In this document: in pieces, positions 1 to 7,808 of the stretch
Numbering within the stretch: position 1 is the stretch's first letter
Layout: every line of letters begins with the position of its first letter
Assembly: GCA_963772845.1 (NCBI GenBank)
Contig: CAVYYW010000009.1
Location: 1 to 64,000, forward strand
Origin: CAVYYW01 sp963772845
GTDB lineage: Bacteria; Bacillota; Bacilli; Bacillales; Sporolactobacillaceae
DNA: 64,000 bases
Reading direction: 5' to 3'
Position numbers and translations under genes: made by a program
Notes under the pieces: generated by a model
Told to the model about the DNA's origin: nothing
Databases searched by the model: none
The model's input: the letters and a program-made list of their open reading frames with translations, nothing else

Positions 1-59
1 GCCTTCACAACCCTTTCACCTCTTTGTGACAATTCGATGCTCTATCTTATGCTTGTTTA

Positions 60-524
60 CTATTTCGTTTGTTTCTTTAATGTAATTTTGGTGTGATGTG
101 CCTGATGATCTTGATTCCAATGCAGGTAAACGACTAATTTTTTATGATTGATTGTTTTATAAGGGGCAAAATCAACAAATCCTGTCACATCCGGGTTGGG
201 TATAATTTCGTCTTTCTTGTTCGTACGTTCTATTTTATCGCCTGTATGATAGCTTCCATTCACTCTGAACTGTGCGAAAGTTAAATAGACATGTTTCATA
301 TCTTTTTTATCGCCGTTCCAATATAAATTGCCAAAGTAATCATTGGAAGCTGTGTTCTTATTTTTTGCTAATATCGCTTTCCATTTTCCGTCCTCGCTCA
401 TTCCTGTCCACCTTGGGTATTTTTCTTCATTTTTATGATGAACGGTCCAAAGGCTACCGCCTGTTCCAATCAGGATAACGATCAGAATTAGAATATATAA
501 ATTCCTTTTTTCCCATTTGTCCAT
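60..524 (-). CDS. Membrane-anchored protein of unknown function (copy 1)
   Basis: A 154-aa protein with a short basic N-terminus (MDKWEKRN), one hydrophobic helix at about residues 8-27, then a polar extracytoplasmic domain rich in Lys, Asn and aromatic residues. I do not recognise a domain. The chosen ATG at 524 follows GGGAGGAG with a 4-base gap; an in-frame ATG at 560 would add 12 residues but has only a weak ribosome site. It lies directly downstream of nos and is probably cotranscribed with it. The whole gene is repeated at 2167-2631 with scattered substitutions, so both copies seem to be under coding constraint. A role linked to NOS is inference from linkage only. Confidence 0.7.
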   Translation of the reverse strand: MDKWEKRNLYILILIVILIGTGGSLWTVHHKNEEKYPRWTGMSEDGKWKAILAKNKNTASNDYFGNLYWNGDKKDMKHVYLTFAQFRVNGSYHTGDKIERTNKKDEIIPNPDVTGFVDFAPYKTINHKKLVVYLHWNQDHQAHHTKITLKKQTK

Positions 525-570
525 GCGGCTCCTCCCATTTTGCATAGTTGGTTCATTCATTACCTAATTC

Positions 571-1650
571 TTAATAGGGTTTTGGCTGATAAAAATAGTT
601 GGGTTTTACAGTCTTGTTCTGATAGCGTTTATGAAAAATATGTGTTGCAGCAGGAGCCATGGGTGGAATGAGCCACGCCCAATTACCGGTTACTGATCGG
701 CCTTTTTCCGCTTCTTTTTCTTCAAATTTCTTAAACTGTTGAGCGGCGGTATGATGATCAACGATGCTCACACCATCCTCTTTATATGAATGCAGGACAG
801 CCGCATTCAGTTCGACCAGGGCCCTGTCCTTCCATAGCGATATACTGCTTTTCGTGTCTAAATCCATTGCCAGCGCGATCTTCGGAAGCATATTATATCG
901 GAAGTCGTCAGCTAGATTTCGCGCCCCGATCTCAGTGCCCATATACCAGCCATTAAATGGCGCAGCCGTGTAAGTAATGCCGCCAATTTCAAGACTCATA
1001 TCCGAAATAAAAGGCACGGCATACCATTTCATCTTTAATTGATCAAAGCTCGACAAGCTTGGATGTCGAATTGGAATTTCGAGCACTAGATCTTCTGGGA
1101 TTTCATAGAGTTTGGGGCGATCGTCTTTTAACTGAATGACAAGCGGTAAAATATCGTAGTCCCCATACTTTGGTTTCCAGCCTAGCGCGGTACAAGCCTC
1201 TGTAAATGCTATCGAGTCTGGATCCCCCGCAACGCCTTGCTCAGTACGGTATCCAGCGTAACGAATTAATTGATGATTCCATATTCGTACCTTTTTGCGA
1301 GGCGTTTTCTGTGAAAAAACAGAAATCGTCGGCTGGATTCGCCCCTTATTCGTCGCTAAATCAATGTGCTCAAATAGTGCTTCACAAATGTCCTCTTCTG
1401 TATTCAAGTGCCTCTGGTCAATCACCTTCAAATTATCCCAGAACAGCCTCCCAATACAGCGATTACTATTCCGCCACGCCACTTTTGCCCCATATTCCAG
1501 TTCCTCAGCGGTATGTGTATAATAACCTTCGCTGCAAATCTGCCTTTTGATTTCATCCCATCTATTTTCCAGTTCCTGTTCAGATTTATTTCGTTCTCCA
1601 TAATAAGTTCGAATAAATTGCTCGGCCTCTTTAAGTAACTCTTCAATCAA
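571..1650 (-). CDS. nos: Nitric oxide synthase oxygenase (bacterial NOS)
   Basis: A 359-aa protein, the usual length of Bacillus NOS, which is an oxygenase domain without a reductase. It oxidises L-arginine to citrulline and NO using heme, a pterin-type cofactor and electrons from cellular flavodoxin-type reductases. Diagnostic stretches are AWRNSNRCIGRLFW near residue 60 (Cys is the heme ligand), IWNHQLIRYAGY, KWYAVPFISDM, AAPFNGWYMGTEIGARNLAD (substrate and heme pocket), VSIVDHHTAAQQF, and a C-terminal KPNYFYQPKPY. Bacterial NO is linked to oxidative stress and antibiotic tolerance. The upstream gene encodes a 100-aa secreted-type protein and the downstream gene a membrane-anchored protein. 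A second, frameshifted copy lies at 2678-3756, so this appears to be the functional one. Confidence 0.96.
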   Translation of the reverse strand: MIEELLKEAEQFIRTYYGERNKSEQELENRWDEIKRQICSEGYYTHTAEELEYGAKVAWRNSNRCIGRLFWDNLKVIDQRHLNTEEDICEALFEHIDLATNKGRIQPTISVFSQKTPRKKVRIWNHQLIRYAGYRTEQGVAGDPDSIAFTEACTALGWKPKYGDYDILPLVIQLKDDRPKLYEIPEDLVLEIPIRHPSLSSFDQLKMKWYAVPFISDMSLEIGGITYTAAPFNGWYMGTEIGARNLADDFRYNMLPKIALAMDLDTKSSISLWKDRALVELNAAVLHSYKEDGVSIVDHHTAAQQFKKFEEKEAEKGRSVTGNWAWLIPPMAPAATHIFHKRYQNKTVKPNYFYQPKPY

Positions 1651-1747
1651 GCGAAATCCCCCTATGACAGCTATCCTTTAATACTATCATAGTGAAATGC
1701 ACAAAAAACCAAACCTAATATGAAAAAAAACCAGTGGAACGAATAAT

Positions 1748-2050
1748 CTAAAACAAACCAATTGACCCTTTATAGTACATACCAATTCTATTCTTTTTCA
1801 AACAAACACCAGTTACTGAATTCGGATTATCAAAAAACTTCTGAGACTTTGAAGCATTTAAGGCGTAGCATGCCCCAAGACGCTTATCATCGTGATAACT
1901 CTTCCCAATATCAGCAGTGAAAGCCTGAATGGGATGACCATGAAGAAAAATAACACGTCTCATTGATAAATTTGCGGAAAAAGTGGTGCCGATGTATAAA
2001 ATTAACAAAGCAATAAAAACAATAATTAATCTTCTTGTGTTTTTGTTCAT
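1748..2050 (-). CDS. Small signal-anchored protein of unknown function (copy 1)
   Basis: A 100-aa protein starting MNKNTRRLIIVFIALLILY, that is, a basic N-terminus followed by one hydrophobic segment that is either a signal peptide or a membrane anchor. The extracytoplasmic part holds two Cys residues (in GACYAL and GVCLKK), which could form a disulfide, and the stretch HGHPIQAF. I do not recognise a family. It is the first gene of the unit, transcribed towards nos, with about 100 bp between them. The copy at 3854-4156 differs mostly in the hydrophobic segment, while the outer domain is nearly identical, which suggests selection on the outer domain. Confidence 0.65.
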   Translation of the reverse strand: MNKNTRRLIIVFIALLILYIGTTFSANLSMRRVIFLHGHPIQAFTADIGKSYHDDKRLGACYALNASKSQKFFDNPNSVTGVCLKKNRIGMYYKGSIGLF

Positions 2051-2166
2051 TCGATCTCTCCATCCATTAATTGGTTACTTAATTAGATTTCTATTACTAG
2101 GGCACCTTCCTTCACCAACCTTTCACCTCTTTGTGTCAATTCGATGCTCTATCTTATGCTTGTTTA

Positions 2167-2631
2167 CTATTTCGTTTGTTTCTTTAATGTAATTTTGGTG
2201 TGATGCGTCTGATGATCTTTTTTCCAATGCAGGTAAACGACTAATTTTTTATTGTTGATGGTGTTATAAGGTTCAAAATCAACAAATCCTGTTACATCAG
2301 GGTTAGGTATAATTTCCTCTTTCTTGTTCATGCGTTCTTTTTTATCGCCTGTGTGATAGTTTCCATTCACTCTGAACTGTGCGAAAGTTAAATAGACATG
2401 TTTCATATCTTTTTTATCGCCATTCCAATATAATTTTCCAAAGTAATCTTTGGAAGCTGTGTTCTTATTTTTTGCTAATATCGCTTTCCATTTTCCGTCC
2501 TCGCTCATTCCTGTCCACCTTGGGTATTTTTCTTCTTTCATATGATGAACAGTCCAAAGGCTACCGCCTGTTCCGATCAGGATAACGATCAGAATTAGAA
2601 TATATAAATTCCTTTTTTCCCATTTGTCCAT
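2167..2631 (-). CDS. Membrane-anchored protein of unknown function (copy 2)
   Basis: A 154-aa paralogue of the protein at 60-524, with the same layout: short basic N-terminus, one hydrophobic helix at about residues 8-27, then a polar extracytoplasmic domain containing PRWTGMSEDGKWKAILAKNK. Differences from copy 1 are mainly conservative exchanges between Lys, Glu, Asn and His in the outer domain, and the frame is intact. The start at 2631 is favoured by GGGAGGAG four bases upstream. It follows the broken second nos copy, so it is still probably translated from the same message. Function is unknown. Confidence 0.68.
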   Translation of the reverse strand: MDKWEKRNLYILILIVILIGTGGSLWTVHHMKEEKYPRWTGMSEDGKWKAILAKNKNTASKDYFGKLYWNGDKKDMKHVYLTFAQFRVNGNYHTGDKKERMNKKEEIIPNPDVTGFVDFEPYNTINNKKLVVYLHWKKDHQTHHTKITLKKQTK

Positions 2632-2677
2632 ACGGCTCCTCCCATTTTGTATTGTTGGTTCATTCATTGCCTAATTC

Positions 2678-3756
2678 TTAATAGGGTTTTGGCTGATAAA
2701 AATAGTTGGGTTTTACAGTCTTGTTCTGATAGCGTTTATGAAAAATATGTGTTGCAGCAGGAGCCATGGGTGGAATTAGCCACGCCCAATTACCGGTTAC
2801 TGATCGGCCTTTTTCCGCTTCTTTTTCTTCAAATTTCTTAAACTGTTGAGCGGCGGTATGATGATCAACGATACTCACGCCATCCTCTTTATATGAATGC
2901 AGGACAGCCGCATTCAGTTCGACCAGGGCCCTGTCCTTCCATAGCGATATACTGCTTTTCGTGTCTAAATCCATTGCCAGCGCGATCTTCGGAAGCATAT
3001 TATATCGGAAGTCGTCAGCTAGATTTCGCGCCCCGATCTCAGTGCCCATATACCAGCCATTAAATGGCGCAGCAGTGTAAGTAATGCCGCCAATTTCAAG
3101 ACTCATATCCGAAATAAAAGGCACGGCATACCATTTCATCTTTAGTTCTTCAAACCCCATATAATAGGATGTCGAATTGGAATTTCGAGCACTAGATCTT
3201 CTGGGATTTCATAGAGTCTGGGACGATCGTCGTTTAACTGAATGACAAGCGGTAAAATATCGTAGTCCCCATACTTTGGTTTCCAGCCTAGCGTGGTACA
3301 AGCCTCTGTAAATGCTATCGAGTCTGGATCCCCCGCAACGCCTTGCTCAGTACGGTATCCAGCGTAACGAATTAATTGATGATTCCATATTCGTACCTTT
3401 TTGCGAGGCGTTTTCTGTGAAAAAACAGAAATCGTCGGCTGGATTCGCCCCTTATTCGTCGCAAAATCAATGTGCTCAAATAGTGCTTCACAAATGTCCT
3501 CTTCTGTATTCAAGTGCCTCTGGTCAATCACCTTCAAATTATCCCAGAACAGCCTCCCAATACAGCGATTACTATTCCGCCACGCCACTTTTGCCCCATA
3601 TTCCAGTTCCTCAGCGGTATGTGTATAATAACCTTCGCTGCAAATCTGCCTTTTGATTTCATCCCATCTATTTTCCAGTTCCTGCTCAGGTTTATTTAAT
3701 TCACTATAAAAATTACGAATAAATTGCTCAGCCTCTTTAAGTAACTCTTCAATCAA
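2678..3756 (-). pseudogene. nos: nos copy 2, broken by a one-base frameshift
   Basis: The N-terminal part (204 aa, 3756 down to 3142) matches copy 1 until IPIRHP and then runs into a stop within seven residues. The C-terminal part continues in another frame from GFEELKMKWYAVPF to the normal KPNYFYQPKPY end. Restoring one base after the CCT codon near 3168 would rejoin the frames as HP-x-YMGFEELKMKWY, a credible NOS sequence. Around this point about 20 bases differ strongly from copy 1, although the flanks are almost identical. The break sits in the heme and substrate pocket region, so the product would be inactive unless the missing base is an assembly error. Confidence 0.88.
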
Positions 3757-3853
3757 GCGAAATCCTCCTATGACAGCTATCCTTTAATACTATCATAGTG
3801 AATAGGAACAATAATCAAACCCTGTTTGTAAAAAAAACAGTGGCACGAATAAT

Positions 3854-4156
3854 CTAAAACAAACCAATTGACCCTTTATAGTACATACCAATTCTATTCT
3901 TTTTCAAACAAACACCAGTTACTGAACTCGGATTATCAAAAAACTTCTGAGACTTTGATTCATTTAAGGCGTAGCATGCCCCTAGACGCTTATCATCGTG
4001 ATAACTCTTCCCAATATCAGCAGTGAAAGCCTGAATGGGATGACCATGAAGAAAAATAACACGTCTCATTGATAAATTTGCGGAAAAAGAGGTTGCAGCA
4101 TATAAAAATAGCAAAGCAATGATAGCAATAATTAATCTTCTTGTGTTTTTGTTCAT
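3854..4156 (-). CDS. Small signal-anchored protein of unknown function (copy 2)
   Basis: A 100-aa paralogue of the protein at 1748-2050, with a basic N-terminus, one hydrophobic segment and an outer domain carrying the same two Cys residues. The outer domain is almost unchanged from copy 1 (one Ala-to-Glu exchange before SKSQKFF and Asn-to-Ser in DNPSS), while the hydrophobic segment has changed at several positions. It is the first gene of unit 2, transcribed towards the broken nos copy. No recognised domain, so function is unknown. Confidence 0.65.
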   Translation of the reverse strand: MNKNTRRLIIAIIALLFLYAATSFSANLSMRRVIFLHGHPIQAFTADIGKSYHDDKRLGACYALNESKSQKFFDNPSSVTGVCLKKNRIGMYYKGSIGLF

Positions 4157-4257
4157 TTGATCTCCCCACCCATTAATTGGTTACTCAATAAGATTTCTAT
4201 TACTAGGGCAGATTATCCTTTATTAAAAAATGCCTATAATGAAGGCCTAACTCAGTG

Positions 4258-4300
4258 AAAATAGCGAGACGCCCGCGGAAAGCGGGCGTTTTCCACTTAA
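4258..4300. terminator. GC-rich hairpin, possible terminator or repeat remnant
   Basis: A perfect stem CGCCCGC / GCGGGCG with loop GGAAA, followed by GTTTTCC. It lies in the 578-bp gap between the nos units and the OYE gene. The core CCCGCGGAAAGCG also occurs in a widespread Bacillaceae intergenic repeat (compare 53886-53992), so it may be a remnant of that repeat rather than a terminator. Confidence 0.4.
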
Positions 4301-4377
4301 TTTATATGAAAAAACGGCAATTTAATAAAAAACCCATGATGGAAATGGGTATTCGACTTCTTAGAATAGGATTTACG

Positions 4378-4535
4378 CTTCTTGATATTAGTTTTATGTG
4401 CCAAAATCAGTGTTTTATGTGCCGAATTTGAGATTTACGTGCCAAAATCAATGGTTTATGTGCCAAAATAAACGGTTTACCTGCCAAAATCAATGGTTTA
4501 CGCGCCAAAATCAATGATTTACCTGCCAAAGTAAA
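4378..4535. repeat. Degenerate 21-bp tandem array (about 7 units)
   Basis: Seven imperfect units with period 21, consensus GTTTAYSTGCCAAAATCAA plus a variable TG or CG. Units differ by 1-4 bases. No frame is open across the array and there is no spacer structure, so it is neither coding nor CRISPR. It fills most of the gap between 4157 and 4735. Confidence 0.85.
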
Positions 4536-4665
4536 ATAATCCTCAAAAATTCATCAGATAAGTTTCTCTGTAAATCGTTATTTTAGATGTAATTCCATAT
4601 ATCAGGATTTTAACCGCCATTTTCGCAGAAATCGACCTTCTTTCGCGACTAGCTAACATAAAAAA

Positions 4666-4709
4666 CAGGTACCCCACCAGTAATGTTAACTGGCGAGGCA
4701 CCTGCTTTT
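4666..4709 (-). terminator. Bidirectional hairpin downstream of the OYE gene
   Basis: An inverted repeat of about 16 bp with minor mismatches (CAGGTACCCCACCAGT against ACTGGCGAGGCACCTG), loop around AATGTTA, flanked by AAAAAA on the left and TTTTT on the right. It sits 26 bp past the stop codon of the minus-strand flavin reductase, so it can act in both directions. Confidence 0.8.
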
Positions 4710-4734
4710 TATCTACTTTACACTTCGCAAAAGC

Positions 4735-5838
4735 TTAGTATAACTTTTGAAGTGATTCTTTATCGAACGGCAGTAAGTCATTGACTCTGCCGTCGCGTAC
4801 TTTTCTGACCCACTCCGGATCCATCAATAATGAACGGCCGATCGCGACAAGATCGAACTCTTCATGATCGAGCTTTTCAATAAGTCCATCCAGACTAGCT
4901 GTGTTGGCACCTGAAAAATTAGTGAATTCCCCATCGAGGCCAACGGATCCAACAGAAATGGCAGGTTTGCCTGTCAATTTCTTCGTCCAGCCTGCCAGGT
5001 TCATATCAGAGCCTTCGAATTCCGGCTCCCAGAAACGGCGTGTCGAGCAGTGGAAGATATCGACGCCGGCTTCGACCAAGGGCTGCAAGAAACGATTTAA
5101 TTCATCTGGCGTTTCAGCAAGCTTGGCTTTGAAGTCATTCATTTTCCATTGAGAGAAACGGAAGATGATCGGGAAGTCAGGTCCAACTTCACGTCGGCAG
5201 GCTTCAATCACCTCAACGGCAAATTGTGTACGGCCGACGAGATCGCCGCCATAACGGTCCGTACGCTTGTTTGTGTTTGCCCAGAAGAACTGGTCAATTA
5301 AATAACCGTGCGCGCCGTGAAGCTCAATGCCGTCGAATCCGATCCGTTTTGCATCAGCTGCCGCCTGAGCATAAGCTGCGACCATCGCCTTGACTTCTTC
5401 TTCGGTCATTGGCTCTGTCACTTTTTCACCAGATAAGCTTAGACCAGATGGGCCAACAGGAAGAGCGTCTTCATTTGGAAGCTCACCTTTTTTACGGGTC
5501 ATCCCCACATGCCAAAGCTGAGGCACGATTTTTCCGCCAGCTTTATGGACGTCCTTTACGACCTTCGCCCAGCCGTTTAATGAGGCTTCTCCATGGAAAA
5601 GCGGAATGCTTGCCCCTGACACAGAAGATGGATGATTGATCCCTGTTCCTTCTGTGACAATCAAGCCGACACCATTTTCGGCGCGGCGGCGATAATAGTC
5701 TGCCACATCTTCTCCCGGGACCCCTTCAGGTGAGAACCCGCGTGTCATTGGTGCCATCACCGTGCGATTTGCTAGTGTTAGTTTTTCACTTGTGAACGGT
5801 TTAAATAATGCTTCGAGCGATTTATTTGTCTGACTCAA
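4735..5838 (-). CDS. Old yellow enzyme family NADH:flavin oxidoreductase
   Basis: A 367-aa FMN-binding TIM barrel of the OYE/NemA type, which uses NAD(P)H to reduce activated C=C bonds of enones and similar electrophiles, and in some members nitro compounds. Visible motifs are LANRTVMAPMTRG at the N-terminal FMN site, the substrate-binding pair in ELHGAHGYLIDQFFW (His-Ala-His type, about residues 180-195), NKRTDRYGGDL, and the C-terminal phosphate-binding stretch DLVAIGRSLLMDPEWV. It starts at ATG 5838 and is divergent from an AbrB-family membrane protein gene. The substrate cannot be read from sequence. It belongs to the classical rather than the YqjM-like class, judged from length and N-terminus. 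Confidence 0.92.
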   Translation of the reverse strand: MSQTNKSLEALFKPFTSEKLTLANRTVMAPMTRGFSPEGVPGEDVADYYRRRAENGVGLIVTEGTGINHPSSVSGASIPLFHGEASLNGWAKVVKDVHKAGGKIVPQLWHVGMTRKKGELPNEDALPVGPSGLSLSGEKVTEPMTEEEVKAMVAAYAQAAADAKRIGFDGIELHGAHGYLIDQFFWANTNKRTDRYGGDLVGRTQFAVEVIEACRREVGPDFPIIFRFSQWKMNDFKAKLAETPDELNRFLQPLVEAGVDIFHCSTRRFWEPEFEGSDMNLAGWTKKLTGKPAISVGSVGLDGEFTNFSGANTASLDGLIEKLDHEEFDLVAIGRSLLMDPEWVRKVRDGRVNDLLPFDKESLQKLY

Positions 5839-6074
5839 TGGATTTCCTCCTCTTTCTTGAATACTTAGATATTATTTCAGATACCTTCAAGAAAGAAAAG
5901 AAATCTGTTTGGCCGCCCCAGTCAGCGTTTATTCTCGATTTATCCCGGCATTTGATATACCATGGTGTAGATACTCTAAAACGTTATCATTATGCCTTTG
6001 CATTTAATTTTATAGAAACGTTCTTCCGTCGCTGCATATTCTTCTCCATATATTTTTTAAAAGGTGCTGTTCTT

Positions 6075-7145
6075 ATGAGAAAAATCGTATTAATCTTAGC
6101 TGCTTTTGCCGCCGGCTTTCTCTTTGATCTTGCTAACGTCCCAGCTGGCTGGTTATTAGGCGCTCTGCTGGTCGGGGTCTTCTATCGTCTAGTGATCTCA
6201 GATATAACGTATCCAAACGTCCTGTTTGATCTGGCGCTCGCCGTGATCGGGGTGAGCATTGGCCTAAGTATCAGGATCTCAATGTTTAAAGAGGTGGGCA
6301 GCTATTTGATTCCGCTTGCCGTGTCCATGGTTATCTTACTCGCAGCGAGCTGGGTCTTAGGAAAACTGCTTCAGAAGTATTCGAGCCTGGATGCGAAAAC
6401 CGCTTTATTCTGTTGTTTGCCGGCAGGGGCATCCGTTATGATGGCGCTGAGCAGAGACTACAAAGCCAACCTGGGGATGGTTGCCGCCTTCCAAACCGTG
6501 CGAATCATGATGCTGGTTGCGACGATTCCGATTGTTGCGGGATTTATGAGTTCATTTGTAAGCACGAATGACGTTCATGGCAGCGCTCCAAGCGCCGCCA
6601 CGCAGAGCTCCGTTCCGATGTGGATCGCCATTATTTTTTATGCGATACTGATTGGTCTGACCTTGTTCGCGTCAAAAAAGTGGCGCATTCCCATCGCCCC
6701 ATTCTTATATTCGATCACGCTCGGCTTCCTCTTTCATACATTTGTTCACACCCTCCCGCCTATGCCGAACCTGGGAGTAGGGATGGGTATGGCCATACTT
6801 GGCGTCATCATTGGTGTACGCTTTGACAGAAAAGCGTTATCTGATATAAAGAAAATCGGATGGATAAGTGTTGCGGTCTTGCTCTCTTTTTTCCTGCTAA
6901 CGTTTATTGTCACGTTTGTCTTTTATCTCATGACACCGCTTGACTTTATTACCAGTTTACTAGCGATTGTCCCTGCCGGAGCGCCTCAGATGGCCTCTGT
7001 CGCTTCGTCCTTGGACCTGAATGCGAGTATCGTTGCGGCCATGCAGGTCATTCGTTTACTCATCCTGGTCTTGATCATTCCGATGATCGTTCCATTTCTG
7101 ATACCAAAAAAGGCTAAAGAAGAGGCACAAAACGAGACGGTGTGA
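6075..7145 (+). CDS. AbrB-family (PF05145) integral membrane protein
   Basis: A 356-aa, very hydrophobic protein with about ten membrane segments in two homologous halves. The family signature occurs twice, as VPAGWLLGALLVG near residue 25 and LAIVPAGAPQMASVASSLD near residue 295, with a matching LPAGASVMMALSRDY in the first half. The family is often mislabelled as ammonia monooxygenase or AbrB regulator; members are membrane proteins, probably transporters, of unknown substrate. ATG 6075 is chosen because AAAAGGTG lies eight bases upstream; the same frame stays open to 5808 but that part overlaps the divergent OYE gene. Two further paralogues lie at 34860 and 37373. Confidence 0.85.
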   Translation: MRKIVLILAAFAAGFLFDLANVPAGWLLGALLVGVFYRLVISDITYPNVLFDLALAVIGVSIGLSIRISMFKEVGSYLIPLAVSMVILLAASWVLGKLLQKYSSLDAKTALFCCLPAGASVMMALSRDYKANLGMVAAFQTVRIMMLVATIPIVAGFMSSFVSTNDVHGSAPSAATQSSVPMWIAIIFYAILIGLTLFASKKWRIPIAPFLYSITLGFLFHTFVHTLPPMPNLGVGMGMAILGVIIGVRFDRKALSDIKKIGWISVAVLLSFFLLTFIVTFVFYLMTPLDFITSLLAIVPAGAPQMASVASSLDLNASIVAAMQVIRLLILVLIIPMIVPFLIPKKAKEEAQNETV

Positions 7146-7165
7146 GTGATTAAACAGGATACGAA

Positions 7166-7192
7166 AAACCGGGCATAAACTGCCCGGTCCTT
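7166..7192 (+). terminator. Hairpin terminator after AbrB-family gene
   Basis: A perfect 8-bp stem ACCGGGCA / TGCCCGGT with a five-base loop, ending in CCTTATT, 20 bp past the stop codon. The T-run is short, so strength is uncertain. Confidence 0.65.
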
Positions 7193-7300
7193 ATTGATTT
7201 AAGGCTTCCTTTTAAGAGCTGGGAAATCATTCCCAGTCCAGATTTTGATGTCACCTTACAGCCGCCTTTTTAAATGAAGAAGGTCAAAATGCAATAAGGT

Positions 7301-7435
7301 GTGAAAAATCTTTGTTTTATTTGATTTTTCATGAAAAACAGCTGATTTTTATAAAAATAAAGTTAAATCAGCTTCCGAATTGATCTCGAAAGTGCTTTTC
7401 AGGGTCGTGGAACCGTTCCCATTCATGTTTTGTTG
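7301..7435. repeat. Dispersed repeat family B, copy 1
   Basis: Contains in order an inverted pair around GATTTTTCA, a second inverted pair AGCTGATTT / AAATCAGCT, the conserved block CAGCTTCCGAATTG, and the palindrome GGAACCGTTCC. The same series occurs at 18783-19752 (interrupted), 19918-20045 and 47298-47435. It is immediately followed by a short tandem array. Confidence 0.85.
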
Positions 7436-7512
7436 TCTACTTTCAAGATTTGCCCGCCACTTCCGGGTATTTGCCTGCCACTTCTGGTGGATTCTGTCCT
7501 GCCACTTTCCTA
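7436..7512. repeat. Short degenerate array attached to repeat B copy 1
   Basis: Three and a half units of 20-24 bp with core GCCTGCCACTT and ATTTG, as in the arrays that follow the other family B copies. Not coding and without spacers. Confidence 0.75.
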
Positions 7513-7605
7513 ATATTTCCTTTTAACTGTAGAAAAGGCTGCCGGAATGTACCCCAGGCTCAATTAAATCCGAAATGTGAAGCCACAGATCACAGCTTCT
7601 ATGCC

Positions 7606-7745
7606 TTAAGAATTTAGTCCTCTTCTATCTATTAAAGAAGACTTGGCCTTCCGCCAGGCCATTAATGGCGAAGGCCTTAGTCGCACGAATCCTTTTCCGC
7701 TTTCTTGCATTAGCGAAGTTAAACATTCTTAAAGTATAAAAAAGG
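7606..7745. repeat. Dispersed repeat family A, copy 1
   Basis: Contains the block GAAGACTTGGCCTTCCGCCA, then AATGGCGAAGGCCTTA forming a stem with it, a variable spacer, and then TTAGCGAAGTTAAA with ATTCTTAAAGTATAAAAA. Close relatives lie at 18645-18787 and 40765-40921. Confidence 0.8.
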
Positions 7746-7786
7746 ATCTTTCTCACTCTGTTAAGAGCTTAAAAGATCCTTTTTCT
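7739..7786. terminator. Bidirectional terminator before bceB end
   Basis: Inverted repeat AAAAAGGATCTTT / AAAAGATCCTTTTT with a loop of about 19 bases, A-rich on the left and T-rich on the right. It is 23 bp past the stop of the minus-strand bceB and would terminate that transcript. Confidence 0.8.
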
Positions 7787-7808
7787 ATGTCTCAATCTAA
7801 AGCTTTCA

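Larger units (their letters stand above)
1..2102. repeat. Tandem duplication, unit 1 (nos cassette)
   Basis: This is the first of two direct copies of an approximately 2.1-kb unit holding a 154-aa membrane-anchored protein gene, nos and a 100-aa secreted-type protein gene, all on the minus strand. Gene positions repeat at an offset of 2106-2107 bp. The right boundary is seen where ACTAGGGCA (to about 2103) runs into sequence matching the start of the window. The copy may begin upstream of base 1, so more copies could lie outside the window. Confidence 0.9.
2103..4208. repeat. Tandem duplication, unit 2 (nos cassette)
   Basis: Second direct copy of the nos cassette. It matches unit 1 from the sequence before the end of the 154-aa gene through to ATTACTAGGGCA at about 4208, after which the two copies diverge. 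Substitutions are scattered, so the duplication is not recent. One cluster of changes with a net loss of one base sits inside nos near 3145-3165. Unit 2 is the promoter-proximal copy if the cassette is transcribed as one operon on the minus strand. Confidence 0.9.

Noticed and set aside
1206..1550. 114-codon plus-strand frame across nos
   Set aside because: It is the reverse shadow of nos; the same shadow appears in copy 2 because the DNA is duplicated. No ribosome site.
5808..6074. N-terminal extension of the AbrB-family protein
   Set aside because: The extra 89 codons overlap the start of the divergent OYE gene, do not resemble the family and have no good start; ATG 6075 has a ribosome site.
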